Shown here: positions 35,490 through 42,925 of the stretch, piece by piece
Position numbering within the stretch: the first letter of the stretch is position 1
How the letters are laid out: each line of letters opens with the position of its first letter
NCBI GenBank assembly: GCA_038323265.1
Contig: JBBQGT010000002.1
Location: 4,075-68,074, forward strand
DNA: 64,000 nt
Origin: PNKC01 sp038323265
GTDB lineage: Bacteria > Chloroflexota > Dehalococcoidia > Tepidiformales > Tepidiformaceae
Direction: 5' to 3'
Notes under the pieces: generated by a model
The model's input: the letters and a program-made list of their open reading frames with translations, nothing else
The model's database searches: none
Told to the model about the DNA's origin: nothing
Position numbers and translations under genes: made by a program

Positions 35490-36263
35490 CTAACCGCCTG
35501 GCCGCAGCGTGACCTCCGCAGCGTTCAGAGACTGACGCAGTCCCTGGGCATCGACCACCACCAGCGAGCCGTCCTCGGAGATGCTTTCCGCTGTCGCCCC
35601 ATATGACTGGCCGAAGACGGGAGTGACGACTACTTCCCGGCCGAGGACCAGGCTCGCACCCCGGTATTCCGTGACCAGCACTTCAGCTGGCAGCGCGAGC
35701 AGAGCCTCCAGGGCGTTGCAGACGGCTGCCAATAGCTGCTCCCGTGAGACTGGCCGGCCAAGCTCCCGGCGAACGCTTGTCGCGATCTCGGCAAGCTCTG
35801 GGATCACTGTTGGGTCGCCGTTGACGTTGATGCCAATTCCCACCATTGCAACGCCGCCCGCTGACGACAACTCGGCGTCGATGAGCATCCCGGAAAGCTT
35901 GCGGCCGCCTGCCCAAATGTCGTTCGGCCACTTGATCGCCGCCCCCACATCGAAGGCGGTCACGGCCTGCCAGACCGCCAGCGGCACTGCGACGGGCAGC
36001 CGTTTGTGCACCGCGAGGGGAGTGCGCAGCACGAGCGTGAAGTAGAGATTTTCGCCGCGAGGGCTATGGAACCAGCGGCCCTTGCGACCCCGGCCAGCGG
36101 TCTGCTCCTCGGCCAGCACGACGGTGCCGTGGGGCGCGCCTTCATCTGCTTCGCGGCGCGCGAGCACCATGGTGGAATCGACGACTTCCCGAAAGACCAA
36201 GAATCTGCCGACCACTCGTGTGGCCAGGGATTCCTGGAATGCCGCGGGATCGAAGTCGGTCAA
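35490..36263 (-). CDS. birA: biotin-[acetyl-CoA-carboxylase] ligase
   Basis: Attaches biotin to carboxyl carrier proteins via biotinyl-AMP. 257 residues, catalytic and C-terminal SH3-like parts only. AGRGRKGRWFHSP is the adenylate-binding loop, followed by IKWPNDIWAGGRKLSGML and GIGINVNGD. It lacks the N-terminal helix-turn-helix, so it cannot repress biotin genes as E. coli BirA does. Start TTG 36263 has GAGGAG 8 bases ahead. It lies downstream of the leader unit at 36285-36457; whether it is expressed by read-through is an open question. Confidence 0.95.
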   Translation of the reverse strand: MTDFDPAAFQESLATRVVGRFLVFREVVDSTMVLARREADEGAPHGTVVLAEEQTAGRGRKGRWFHSPRGENLYFTLVLRTPLAVHKRLPVAVPLAVWQAVTAFDVGAAIKWPNDIWAGGRKLSGMLIDAELSSAGGVAMVGIGINVNGDPTVIPELAEIATSVRRELGRPVSREQLLAAVCNALEALLALPAEVLVTEYRGASLVLGREVVVTPVFGQSYGATAESISEDGSLVVVDAQGLRQSLNAAEVTLRPGG

Positions 36264-36284
36264 GGATCAGCTCCTCATCGGGGC

Positions 36285-36317
36285 AAAGAAAAGGGCCCTG
36301 CGAGTATGCAGGGCCCT
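36285..36317 (-). terminator. strong terminator between leader ORF and birA
   Basis: A perfect 10-bp stem (AGGGCCCTGC / GCAGGGCCCT) with a 6-base loop, followed on the minus strand by TTTTCTTT. The birA start is 22 bases further on. It is the strongest hairpin in the window, placed as an attenuator or as the end of a short RNA. Confidence 0.85.
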
Positions 36318-36342
36318 AAAGTGCGTAGCTAAGACCGGAGTC

Positions 36343-36402
36343 CTAGGAGGAGGTCACCCCCCGCGCTGATGTCCGGCCTGAACTACTACTGTGATCGTCC
36401 AT
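36343..36402 (-). CDS. 19-residue leader peptide with a serine run
   Basis: ATG 36402 to TAG 36343 encodes MDDHSSSSGRTSARGVTSS. AAGGAGG (36411-36417) is 8 bases before the ATG, and its extension AAGGAGGTGAT would pair over 11 bases with the 16S 3-prime end. A second ATG two codons upstream (36408) is too close to the Shine-Dalgarno. The last codons (ACCTCCT) are complementary to the Shine-Dalgarno itself. The four serines (AGT AGT AGT TCA) are typical of attenuation leaders that sense an aminoacyl-tRNA, but no link between serine and birA is known. It may instead be part of a small RNA. Confidence 0.55.
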   Translation of the reverse strand: MDDHSSSSGRTSARGVTSS

Positions 36403-36428
36403 GCGCATCACCTCCTTCCTTAACAAAC

Positions 36429-36457
36429 ACACTACGTATCTCCGCCGCGGTCGTCAA
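36429..36457 (-). promoter_or_regulatory. promoter of the leader unit
   Basis: TTGACG (36452-36457) and TAGTGT (36429-36434) on the minus strand with exactly 17 bases between them, starting 12 bases after the nei stop. The transcript would start near 36422 and end at the terminator, about 135 bases. Confidence 0.6.
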
Positions 36458-36468
36458 TAGGCCAGGGC

Positions 36469-37317
36469 TCACGAATGAGGCCGCTGGTTAAGCCCACCGC
36501 GCACCGGCGGCTCCATCTGCCCTTTGACCACCGGCTGGCACTTTGGGCACCACACTGTGTGGCGGATGTCCGCACCCTGGGGCGCGCTTCGCAGGCGGCT
36601 GTGACAACCGCGGCAAGGCTGGCCGCCGCGACCGTAAACGTACATCGCGGGCCGGAACCGGGCGTTGAGCACGTTCGGCTTTCCAACGCTCGCCCGGAGC
36701 AGCGCCTGGGCCTTCTCGACGATCAACAACAGGTCGGCGTCCGAAAGCTCGTTCATCCGCCGCCACGGGTTGATGCCCGCGTAGAACAACGATTCGTTCT
36801 TCCAAATGTTGCCGATGCCCGCGAGCGCCCGTTGATCCATGATCGCGTCCCCGACGGCGAGGTCTGCTCGCGAAGAGTCGCGCAGCCGTCGGAGGGCCTC
36901 AGCCTGGTCGAAGTCTTCGTCCAGCAGGTCGGGGCCGAGATTGGCAATTGGCCGGTGGAAGGCGAGCGCCCGTTCTTCGAGCAGTTCGATGACTGGAGCG
37001 CTGAAGTTCACGACCGTGGCGCCCTCCACTTCGAGCACCAGCCGCGCCTCGCGCTCGGGGAATCGCCACACCTCCCCGGGCTGGTAGACGTGCCACGTGC
37101 CGTTCATGCGCAGGTGCCCGCGTAGGACCAGTCCGTTGTCGAAGCTAATGAGCACGTTCTTGCCCTGCGAACGGACAGCCGTACATGTCGCACCGACGAT
37201 CCGGTGCACCTGCGGCACCGGCCCCGGCCCGTGGCTGCGCGCCGCCTGGATCGGCTGGCCTTCGAGCACCGCGCGGAGCTTCGCGGCAAAGCGGTAGAGG
37301 CTATCGCCTTCCGGCAC
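36469..37317 (-). CDS. nei: endonuclease VIII-type DNA glycosylase (Fpg/Nei family)
   Basis: Removes oxidised bases and nicks the abasic site. 282 residues. Starting at GTG 37317 puts the catalytic Pro2-Glu3 in the PEGD context typical of Nei rather than Fpg (PELPE). The H2TH region is MDQRALAGIGNIWKNESLFYAGINPWR. The zinc finger is complete (Cys235, Cys238, Cys257, Cys260; CRGC and CPKC). It overlaps lhr by 17 bases. The same lhr-nei adjacency is known in mycobacteria, suggesting shared repair work. Confidence 0.92.
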   Translation of the reverse strand: MPEGDSLYRFAAKLRAVLEGQPIQAARSHGPGPVPQVHRIVGATCTAVRSQGKNVLISFDNGLVLRGHLRMNGTWHVYQPGEVWRFPEREARLVLEVEGATVVNFSAPVIELLEERALAFHRPIANLGPDLLDEDFDQAEALRRLRDSSRADLAVGDAIMDQRALAGIGNIWKNESLFYAGINPWRRMNELSDADLLLIVEKAQALLRASVGKPNVLNARFRPAMYVYGRGGQPCRGCHSRLRSAPQGADIRHTVWCPKCQPVVKGQMEPPVRGGLNQRPHS

Positions 37318-40300
37318 TGACTAAGCCTCGCGCCGCCGGCCGGTACGTTAGGCCACGGTAGCCCGAGGCGAACCCCGCTGCTATGAACGCTGCTCCGAGA
37401 GGCGAATCAATGGACTGCACCGCATCGATGCGTTCAACGGTGAGCCCTCGTCCGCCCCTCCGGTCGACCATCTGTACAAGCCCGCCAAGCGCCAGGCTGC
37501 CCGTCGCCGCGTCGTCGAAAGCTGGCAACGTAGTCACGCCCCGGCCGCCGCGGTCCAGGTAGAGTACCGGGTCACCATCCACGAGAACGACCTGCGCGCC
37601 CGCTGCGCGCTGCAACTGCCGACGCTGTTCGTCGTCGCGCTTTGGCCAGGGGAGGGTGGCACCGTACGGGTTCGCCGGGTCTGTGGCGGCCACCACCGTC
37701 ACTTGGGGCTCGTCGGGGCGATCGCGCTCGGCTCGCAACCGTTCAACCGCACCCGGCAGAGCGAACTGGGCTGCTCCCAGGCCTTCGACGAAGTAGCCGC
37801 GGCGGATGCGTCCGCCGTCCTCCATGGCCTTGAACACTGGATACACCGTCGAGAAACCGCCGGGGATGCCCTCGGACATCACCGTCTCGCGAGTCACGAC
37901 GCCGTATCGTTCGAGGAGAGTGGTCGCGAGGCTGTGGGCGCGCTGGGTGCCGTTTTCCGTTTGCGCTCTGGCCATCGAAGTGGCTGACCATCTGCCGGAC
38001 GATTCGGGCGGCAAACCGCCGGTTCTGGGCCGAGGGCCGATGCCAGTTCCGGCCTTTTTCGGCCACGCCAGCGCGCGCACGGGGGCGAATATATCGTTGG
38101 TCACGGCGCCCGCCCAGGCTAGCTCCCAGAGTGCGTCAAGGACATCGCGCGCGGGCTTCATCGTCGTAGCGACCATTTCGGCGAAGAAGAGTGCGCCGCG
38201 CTGCCTTAGTAGGTCCAGCACAGCCGTCTGCAGTTCGTCCACGTCCTCGGCTGCGGCGCCGGTCGCGAACTCCGCCAGCCGCTCGCGCGGAACGAGGGCT
38301 ACTCGCCCGTCGTCCTTGCCCAGCCGTCCCCGGCCGACCCAGGCCACCTCACCGGAGGCGCACAGTCCATCCAGCAGCCGTGGCTGGTAGCCCGAAACGC
38401 GCGCAGGCAGGATGTCGCGCTCCAACGCAGATGCCGGCAACGCGAGTCCCTCAAGCTGCACCACAACTTGACGCAGGCGGTCGATGCCGCTCGCGGCGCT
38501 GCCCACACCGTGCCATTTGAGAGCAAACCGGGCGTACGCCGAGCCATCCACCGCTTCGACTTCGCGGCGGAGGCGCGCCAACGAACGGCGGCGGAGCATG
38601 CGGAGAACCTCGGCGTCGCACCATTCGCGTTCCACTCCGCCGGGCCGGAAATCGCCGTGGACGACAGTCCCGGCCGCCTCTAATGCTTGCAGCGCCTCCC
38701 GCACCAGCGATTCCGGAATGGACCAGCGCTCCGCGACGCTCGCCGCAACAAAGGGTGAATGGGTGCGCGCGAAGCGACCGGCAAGGCCGTCCAACGCAGC
38801 TTCCGAAGGCTTCAGGAACGCCTCGGGCACGCCCTGTGGCGTTGCAACCCCCAGTGCGTCCCGGTAGCGGCCCGCGTCCTCGATCGGTATCCAGCGGTCC
38901 TCACGGCCGATTCGCAGCTGGCAGGCGCGGTGGCTTGCTTCGAGGAGTTGCAGCCATTCGAGGGCCATCGTGGGCTCGGCCACGCGCGCCTCGATTTCGT
39001 CGACGGCCAGGTCGCCAACGCGCCGCAGGAGGTCGTGCAGCTGGTCCTCGTTGCGCGCTTTTCGCTGTTCGACGAGGCACTGCAGTTCGAGTTCGACCTG
39101 GGTGAGAGCGTCGGGGTCGAGAAGTTCGCGCAGTTCGTCCTGACCCAATAGATCGCGCAGCAGGTTGCGATCCAGCGTCAGGGCCTGGGCGCGCCGTTCC
39201 GCCAGCGGCGCATCGCCTTCATACATGTAAGCGGCTACATAGTCGAACAGCAGCGAGCGGGCGAACGGAGACGCCTCCTGAGTCTCAACGGTGACAGTTC
39301 TAATTTCGCGACTGCGTACCTGCGAGAGGATTTCGATCAGCCCCGGCAGGTCGAACACGTCCCGCAAGCACTCGCGGTAGGTCTCGAGAATGATCGGAAA
39401 CGAGCCATAGCGGCTGGCGACTGCCAGCAGGTTCGCGGATCGCTGCCGTTGCAACCAGAGCGGCGTGCGAGAGCCTGGCCGTCGTCGCGGCAGAAGCAGC
39501 GCGCGCGCGGCATTCTCGCGAAAGTGGGCCGCGAACAGCGCGGTGTTCGAAAGCCGTTCGAGCACCATCTCTTCAACGTCCTCAGGCGCTGGGAAGAGGC
39601 TTTCAGTAGGCGGAGGCTCGTCACCGCCAGCGAAGCGAATCGCTATTCCGTCGTCGCTCCAGATGGTCTGTACATCGAACCCGCTGCGGTCAGAGAGCAT
39701 CGCTTCAATTGCCTGCGCCCAGGGCGAGTGCACGCGCCCACCGAACGGCGTGAGCATGACCACCCGCCAGTCGCCGAGCTCGTCGCGAAAGCGTTGAACG
39801 ACGATCGTCCGGTCGGTTGGGAGCGAACCTGTCGCCTCCTTCTCCTCCTCGAGGTAGGCGAGCAGATTGCGCGAGGCACGTTCGTCGAGGTCGTGCGTGC
39901 GTTGCAGGCGCTCGAGCGCCGCGTCGCCATCCTTTATCGCGTCGATTTCGCGCGTGAACTGCCCAATCGCCCGCCCGAACTCCAGCGGACGGCCAATGCC
40001 GTCACCCTTCCAGAACGGCATCTTGCCGGGCTCGCCGGGGGCGGGCGTGACGATCACCTGGTCGCGGGTGATCTCCTGTACGCGCCATGTTGTGGCGCCG
40101 AGCATGAAGGTCTCGCCGGCGCGCGTTTCGTAGACCATCTCCTCGTCCAGTTCGCCGACGCGGGGGCCGCCGACCCCGAGGAAGACGCCGTACAAGCCGC
40201 GATCTGGGATGGTCCCGGCGTTCACAATCGCCACCGTCTTGGCGTCTCGGCGGCTGGAAAGCACGTCGGTCGCGCGGTCCCAAAGGATGCGCGGCTTCAG

Positions 40301-41770
40301 GTCCGCAAACTCGTCGGATGGATACTGGCCAGCGAGCATGCCGAGCACGCTTTCGAGCACGTCGCGCGTGAGGGTGGCGAAGTTGTAGCTGCGCCGCACG
40401 AGCGTTTCGATCTCGTCGACGCGCCAATCATCGATGGCGCACATGGCGACGATCTGCTGGGCAAGCACGTCCAGCGGGTTCTTCGGGACATCCGTCTTTT
40501 CGATCAGGCCCTTGTGCATGCGCTCTGTGAGGACCGCGCATTCGAGGAGATCGCCGCGGAACTTGGGGAAGATGCGCCCGGTGCTGGGGGCATCAACCTG
40601 GTGCCCGGCGCGACCGACGCGCTGGAGGCCGCGCGCCACCGATTTCGGGGACTCGACCTGCACCACGAGGTCGATCGCGCCCATGTCGATGCCTAGCTCC
40701 AGCGAACTGGTGGCCACGAGGCCCGGTAGGAGGCCAGCTTTCAGCTTCTCTTCGATTTCCGTGCGCTGTTCCCGCGAAACGGAGCCGTGGTGGGCTCGGA
40801 GGAGTTCCTCGCCAGCGAGTTCGTTGATTCGTGCCGCCAGCCGCTCGGCCAGGCGGCGGTTGTTCACGAAGATCAACGTCGAACGGTGCGAGCGGATCAG
40901 TTCGAGCAGTTGCGGATAGACCGCTGGCCAGATGCCCTGTGCACCTTCGTAGCCCGTGCCGGAGACCGTCCCGACCTGCTGGTAGAGCGAAGGGTCGATG
41001 TTTGCCATGTCCTCCACCGGGACGATGACCTTCAGGTCCAGCTCTTTCGACGCCCCCGCATCGGCGATGCGCACCGGCCGGTCGCCGCCGAGGTACTTGG
41101 CCACTTCCTCTAGCGGCCGCTGCGTGGCTGAGAGACCGATGCGCTGGGGGGCGCGCTCAGTGAGCGTCTCCAGTCGCTCGAGCGAAAGCGAAAGGTGCGC
41201 TCCACGCTTCGTCCCTGCCATCGTGTGGATTTCGTCGATGATCACGGTGTCAACGGTCCGCAGCACCTCACGCGACCGTGAGGTGAGCATGAGGTAGAGC
41301 GATTCAGGCGTTGTGATGAGGATGTCTGGTGGGTCGCGACGAATGTCTTCCCGCTCCTTCGTCGGCGTATCCCCGGTGCGCGTGCCCACGCTGATCTCTG
41401 GCAGCGCCTGCCCGGTTCGCGCGGCGGCGATTCGTAGCCCTGCGAGCGGTCCGCGCAGGTTGCGCTCCACGTCGTACGAAAGCGCTTTGAGAGGCGAGAT
41501 GTAGAGGACGGTCACGCCGTCGCGTTTGGCTGCGCGCCCGTCCTTGCGGGGCGGCAATGCCGGACGGGCGGTCAGGCGGTCAAGGCACCAGAGGAAGGCT
41601 GCGAGGGTCTTGCCAGACCCCGTTGGCGCGAGCAGCAGCGTGTGCTCGCCGCGCGAGATGGCGTCCCAGCCCAACTCTTGCGCGCGGGTGGGGGCGGCGA
41701 AGGTATCGGTGAACCAGGCGCGCGCGGCCTCGCCGAAACGTTCCAGGACAGAGGGCGGCGCGGCAACCAT
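37301..41770 (-). CDS. lhr: Lhr-type large superfamily-2 DNA helicase
   Basis: A 1489-residue ATP-dependent 3-5 helicase with the long form (Lhr-core plus Lhr-CTD). Walker A is LLLAPTGSGKT (about 45-55) and the DEIH box starts at Asp179. Further motifs are SATQRPLEEVAKYLGG, TLIFVNNRRLAERLAARI, ATSSLELGIDMGAIDLV and QRVGRAGH. The C-terminal 600 residues are the winged-helix and beta-barrel region that links to DNA repair in mycobacterial Lhr. A GAAC-N4-GTTC palindrome lies 31 bases before the ATG, and CACAAT is 7 bases before it. Operon with nei. Confidence 0.96.
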   Translation of the reverse strand: MVAAPPSVLERFGEAARAWFTDTFAAPTRAQELGWDAISRGEHTLLLAPTGSGKTLAAFLWCLDRLTARPALPPRKDGRAAKRDGVTVLYISPLKALSYDVERNLRGPLAGLRIAAARTGQALPEISVGTRTGDTPTKEREDIRRDPPDILITTPESLYLMLTSRSREVLRTVDTVIIDEIHTMAGTKRGAHLSLSLERLETLTERAPQRIGLSATQRPLEEVAKYLGGDRPVRIADAGASKELDLKVIVPVEDMANIDPSLYQQVGTVSGTGYEGAQGIWPAVYPQLLELIRSHRSTLIFVNNRRLAERLAARINELAGEELLRAHHGSVSREQRTEIEEKLKAGLLPGLVATSSLELGIDMGAIDLVVQVESPKSVARGLQRVGRAGHQVDAPSTGRIFPKFRGDLLECAVLTERMHKGLIEKTDVPKNPLDVLAQQIVAMCAIDDWRVDEIETLVRRSYNFATLTRDVLESVLGMLAGQYPSDEFADLKPRILWDRATDVLSSRRDAKTVAIVNAGTIPDRGLYGVFLGVGGPRVGELDEEMVYETRAGETFMLGATTWRVQEITRDQVIVTPAPGEPGKMPFWKGDGIGRPLEFGRAIGQFTREIDAIKDGDAALERLQRTHDLDERASRNLLAYLEEEKEATGSLPTDRTIVVQRFRDELGDWRVVMLTPFGGRVHSPWAQAIEAMLSDRSGFDVQTIWSDDGIAIRFAGGDEPPPTESLFPAPEDVEEMVLERLSNTALFAAHFRENAARALLLPRRRPGSRTPLWLQRQRSANLLAVASRYGSFPIILETYRECLRDVFDLPGLIEILSQVRSREIRTVTVETQEASPFARSLLFDYVAAYMYEGDAPLAERRAQALTLDRNLLRDLLGQDELRELLDPDALTQVELELQCLVEQRKARNEDQLHDLLRRVGDLAVDEIEARVAEPTMALEWLQLLEASHRACQLRIGREDRWIPIEDAGRYRDALGVATPQGVPEAFLKPSEAALDGLAGRFARTHSPFVAASVAERWSIPESLVREALQALEAAGTVVHGDFRPGGVEREWCDAEVLRMLRRRSLARLRREVEAVDGSAYARFALKWHGVGSAASGIDRLRQVVVQLEGLALPASALERDILPARVSGYQPRLLDGLCASGEVAWVGRGRLGKDDGRVALVPRERLAEFATGAAAEDVDELQTAVLDLLRQRGALFFAEMVATTMKPARDVLDALWELAWAGAVTNDIFAPVRALAWPKKAGTGIGPRPRTGGLPPESSGRWSATSMARAQTENGTQRAHSLATTLLERYGVVTRETVMSEGIPGGFSTVYPVFKAMEDGGRIRRGYFVEGLGAAQFALPGAVERLRAERDRPDEPQVTVVAATDPANPYGATLPWPKRDDEQRRQLQRAAGAQVVLVDGDPVLYLDRGGRGVTTLPAFDDAATGSLALGGLVQMVDRRGGRGLTVERIDAVQSIDSPLGAAFIAAGFASGYRGLTYRPAARGLVSAGRR

Positions 41771-41777
41771 GCGTCGT

Positions 41778-41783
41778 ATTGTG
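41778..41783 (-). promoter_or_regulatory. possible -10 of lhr
   Basis: CACAAT on the minus strand ends 7 bases before the lhr ATG, which has no Shine-Dalgarno. With a 17-base spacer, the -35 position falls on the palindrome at 41801-41814. Confidence 0.4.
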
Positions 41784-41800
41784 CCAGAAAGGTCGGGTGG

Positions 41801-41814
41801 AGAACACTTGTTCT
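41801..41814. promoter_or_regulatory. LexA-box-like palindrome upstream of lhr-nei
   Basis: AGAAC-ACTT-GTTCT, perfect 5-bp arms with a 4-base centre. It matches the GAAC-N4-GTTC core of LexA sites known from Firmicutes and Actinobacteria. Overlap with the -35 region of lhr suits a repressor. No lexA gene is in the window. Confidence 0.5.
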
Positions 41815-41913
41815 GAGAATGAACGCATGTGCCGGAATCGCTGCGTCAGGCTAATGTGGCCTTCGAACCCCCGCGGTCGGCAAGTGCGCTCCTATCGGCG
41901 ACGAAACAGTCCG

Positions 41914-42417
41914 CTATTTCTTCGCTCGCGCCGCCGGTTTCGCAGTGGCAGCGCGCTTCGCGGCCGTGGAAACCGGCTTTGCCTTCGCGACAGCGGCCTT
42001 TTCGCCAGCGCCCACCAATTGCGGTTTGCCTTTTACTGATTCGAGGACAAAACCGAGGTGGGTGCGTGTGGAATCCGGCGCTGGGTGGACCTCGAGCCGG
42101 AAGATCGTTGCGTACGGCACGAACACCTGGACCGCATGCTCGTGTCCTTCGCTCGACGTTTGCAGCGCGACCCACTGGTCGGCCACGCCAGCGATGCCGT
42201 TCACGAAATGCGTTGTGCCGTCGACGGTCATCAGTTCGACTACCGGCATGGTGCACGCGGTTTGGCTACAGAATGCCTGGATTGCCTGTGGCAGCACCTG
42301 TTCGAAGAACGTCCGGTCGAAGGGCAAGCCGTTTGGGATGATCTGCTGTTGAGGCGACGGTGCAGCGGGGACGACGCCCGGCGGCAGGTAGAGCACACGC
42401 TGCGGTGGTTGAGTCAT
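41914..42417 (-). CDS. hypothetical protein with Lys/Ala-rich tail
   Basis: 167 residues, no family recognised. The middle (about 40-125) alternates strands and helices (ACTMPVVELMTVDGTTHFV; VQVFVPYATIFRLEV). The last 30 residues are an Ala/Lys-rich disordered tail as seen in proteins that touch nucleic acid. Cys-Gln-Thr-Ala-Cys at about 50-54 is the only cysteine pair. A TAAGCT lies 6 bases before the ATG, with no Shine-Dalgarno. Confidence 0.7.
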   Translation of the reverse strand: MTQPPQRVLYLPPGVVPAAPSPQQQIIPNGLPFDRTFFEQVLPQAIQAFCSQTACTMPVVELMTVDGTTHFVNGIAGVADQWVALQTSSEGHEHAVQVFVPYATIFRLEVHPAPDSTRTHLGFVLESVKGKPQLVGAGEKAAVAKAKPVSTAAKRAATAKPAARAKK

Positions 42418-42423
42418 AGGCGT

Positions 42424-42429
42424 AGCTTA
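42424..42429 (-). promoter_or_regulatory. -10 hexamer of the 167-residue gene, leaderless type
   Basis: TAAGCT on the minus strand ends 6 bases before the ATG of 42417. Confidence 0.35.
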
Positions 42430-42476
42430 ATTCAGGCAGCGCCGCGTGGCACTGCCTGCGGGATCAGCCGGGCGAC

Positions 42477-42773
42477 TCACGCACGAGTGCCGGTAAACGT
42501 GCCGGCGCCAAAGGCCCCGAAGGCCACGTTACCGGAAAGCGCGTCGCCATCGACGGTGCCGTCGAACTTCAGCTCCATCTGGCCCATCGGGCTGTTCACG
42601 GTGGCGGACCACTTCACGGCGTTGCCGTCTACGGTGCCGGCCAGCGGCGCTGAACCAGCGGCACCGCTGAACGAGCCAGTCAGTTCATTGCCGGCCGAGG
42701 TGAACTCAGCGTTCGCTTCGCGGACTCCCATCGGGGATTGCATGGTCACGTTCCACTTGCCATCAATGGCCAT
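42477..42773 (-). CDS. small beta-rich protein with internal repeat
   Basis: 98 residues made of two similar halves: GKWNVTMQSPMGVREANAEF and VKWSATVNSPMGQMELKF each start with a KW strand followed by SPMG. The rest is Gly/Ser/Thr-rich strands (LTGSFSGAAGSAPLAGT; GNVAFGAFGAGTFTGT), suggesting a small beta barrel. No signal peptide and no family assignment. GGAG is 7 bases before the ATG. A CCGAAC-GAT-GTTCGG palindrome overlaps its likely promoter. Confidence 0.72.
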   Translation of the reverse strand: MAIDGKWNVTMQSPMGVREANAEFTSAGNELTGSFSGAAGSAPLAGTVDGNAVKWSATVNSPMGQMELKFDGTVDGDALSGNVAFGAFGAGTFTGTRA

Positions 42774-42839
42774 TTTCTTGCTCCAAATACATCGCTACGT
42801 CCGTGTTTGCGGTCGGCGCGGGCAACATAGCACAAGTTT

Positions 42840-42854
42840 CCGAACGATGTTCGG
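42840..42854. promoter_or_regulatory. palindrome between the beta protein and methylmalonyl-CoA mutase
   Basis: CCGAAC-GAT-GTTCGG, 6-bp arms and a 3-base centre. It lies at the -35 and spacer position of a possible minus-strand -10 (TATGTT, 42824-42829). The centre is one base shorter than a LexA box. Confidence 0.35.
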
Positions 42855-42925
42855 GTTTGGCCACGACCTCGCAGGTGCGGCTGGCCTGCCTGGTTAGCTA
42901 CACTGGGTGCCACCGGAGGCCACCC

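Noticed and set aside
36403..36420. 16S rRNA 3-prime end fragment on the plus strand
   Set aside because: Only about 11 bases match, and they are explained as an extended Shine-Dalgarno on the minus strand.
36285..36460. T-box or known riboswitch before birA
   Set aside because: The leader is too short for a T-box stem I and no AGGGTGGNACCGCG-like sequence is present.
42840..42854. LexA box
   Set aside because: The centre is 3 bases, not 4, so the half-sites are out of phase with the known consensus.
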